A stretch of 6,127 nt of DNA from an uncultured Clostridia bacterium (GTDB lineage: Bacteria; Bacillota_A; Clostridia; TANB77; CAG-508). The notes beneath the pieces are model-generated. The model was not told the origin of the DNA, did not search any database, and saw nothing but the letters and a program-made list of their open reading frames with translations. This document shows, one piece after another, positions 5,979-6,127 of this stretch. The DNA is taken from assembly GCA_947588915.1 (NCBI GenBank), contig CANPZA010000091.1, positions 1 through 6,127 on the forward strand, read 5' to 3'. How positions within the stretch are numbered: position 1 is the stretch's first letter; the number at the start of each line of letters is the position of its first letter. The position numbers were made by a program, and so were the translations under genes.

Positions 5979-6027
5979 TAGTAACATACTCCCCCTCTTC
6001 TCTTTAAGTTGTGGGAGTATGTCACTA
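5979..6027 (+). repeat. Long imperfect inverted repeat (hairpin), possible IS200/IS605-type end remnant
   Basis: TAGTAACATACTCCC (5979-5993) pairs with GGGAGTATGTCACTA (6013-6027) at 14 of 15 positions; the one mismatch is A5983 against C6023. The loop is 19 nt and contains CTTTAAG. No T-tract follows on the + strand, and on the - strand the hairpin also runs into mixed sequence, so it is a poor intrinsic terminator. GGGAGTATGTCA is a string I associate from memory with the hairpin ends of IS200/IS605-family elements, but no tnpA or tnpB gene is present in the window. It could instead be an mRNA-stabilising or regulatory structure between the membrane peptide and rdgB. Confidence 0.6.
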
Positions 6028-6062
6028 TTACTAGATAAAAAATCGAAGGTTTAAGAAGTTGT

Positions 6063-6070
6063 AAAGGAGA
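6063..6070 (+). promoter_or_regulatory. Ribosome binding site that fixes the rdgB start
   Basis: AAAGGAGA lies 8 nt before the ATG at 6079. ATG codons also occur at 6075 and 6083 in the other two frames, but they stop after three and two codons (TGA at 6084, TAG at 6089). Only 6079 opens the gene, and its spacing is also the best. Confidence 0.85.
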
Positions 6071-6078
6071 TTTTATGA

Positions 6079-6127
6079 ATGAATGAAATAGTTTTTGTAA
6101 CACATAATAAAGGAAAAATAGCATCAG
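6079..6127 (+). CDS. rdgB: XTP/dITP diphosphatase (RdgB/HAM1 family), 3' partial
   Basis: Only the first 16 codons are in the window: MNEIVFVTHNKGKIAS. The T-x-N-x-G-K arrangement right after a short first strand is the N-terminal substrate-binding signature of the RdgB/HAM1 (Ham1p-like) non-canonical purine NTP pyrophosphatases, which hydrolyse dITP and XTP and so keep damaged bases out of DNA and RNA. The start follows a good AAAGGAGA site. The rest of the gene lies beyond the right edge, so catalytic residues cannot be checked. I see no convincing promoter between the 5966 stop and this start; expression may come from the DUF4230 promoters through the hairpin region. Confidence 0.85.
   Translation, partial: MNEIVFVTHNKGKIAS

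Noticed and set aside
5972..6000. TTGACT at 5972-5977 as a -35 box for rdgB
   Set aside because: The position 17 nt downstream is CTCTTC, not a -10 box, and the region falls in the hairpin.

Overview
The window is very AT-rich (under 30% G+C by eye), with strong AGGAGG-type ribosome sites and mostly ATG starts. It carries the Firmicutes gene order ireB (UPF0297) - ruvX - DUF1292. It therefore looks like chromosome from a low-G+C Clostridia-type bacterium, perhaps a gut lineage; I cannot name the species. Every gene reads on the + strand.

Bases 1-3240 hold one tightly packed run of genes. It begins with the 3' part of a MinD/ParA/CpaE-like P-loop protein whose Walker A lysines are missing. 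Next is a membrane-anchored GAF plus degenerate GGDEF protein, which has MGPKF where GG(D/E)EF is expected. Then come IreB, the RuvX/YqgF nuclease (2 nt after ireB, with no ribosome site of its own) and a very acidic DUF1292 protein. A short hairpin terminator follows. The last three genes are the yrzL-yrrK-yrzB group of Bacillus. I recall alaS as the usual upstream neighbour, but here the two degenerate signalling-like proteins take that place.

Bases 3241-4342 hold two membrane-protein genes. The first is an unnamed protein with about four membrane segments and a charged cytoplasmic tail. The second is a YgjV-family protein, followed by a strong hairpin and T-tract terminator.

Bases 4343-5041 hold a single GNAT acetyltransferase gene behind its own good sigma-A-type promoter.

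Bases 5042-5966 hold two promoter-like sites that share the 9-mer TGCTATAAT. Behind them lie a single-pass DUF4230 protein and, 10 nt downstream, a 31-residue single-pass membrane peptide. The next intergenic stretch carries a 15-bp hairpin without a T-tract, resembling the palindromic ends of IS200/IS605-type elements. The window ends in the first 16 codons of an RdgB/HAM1-type XTP/dITP diphosphatase.

The most unusual parts are the degenerate P-loop / degenerate GGDEF pair next to ireB, the possible IS200/IS605 remnant before rdgB, and the DUF4230 plus micropeptide pair. I found no tRNA, rRNA, CRISPR array or complete mobile element.
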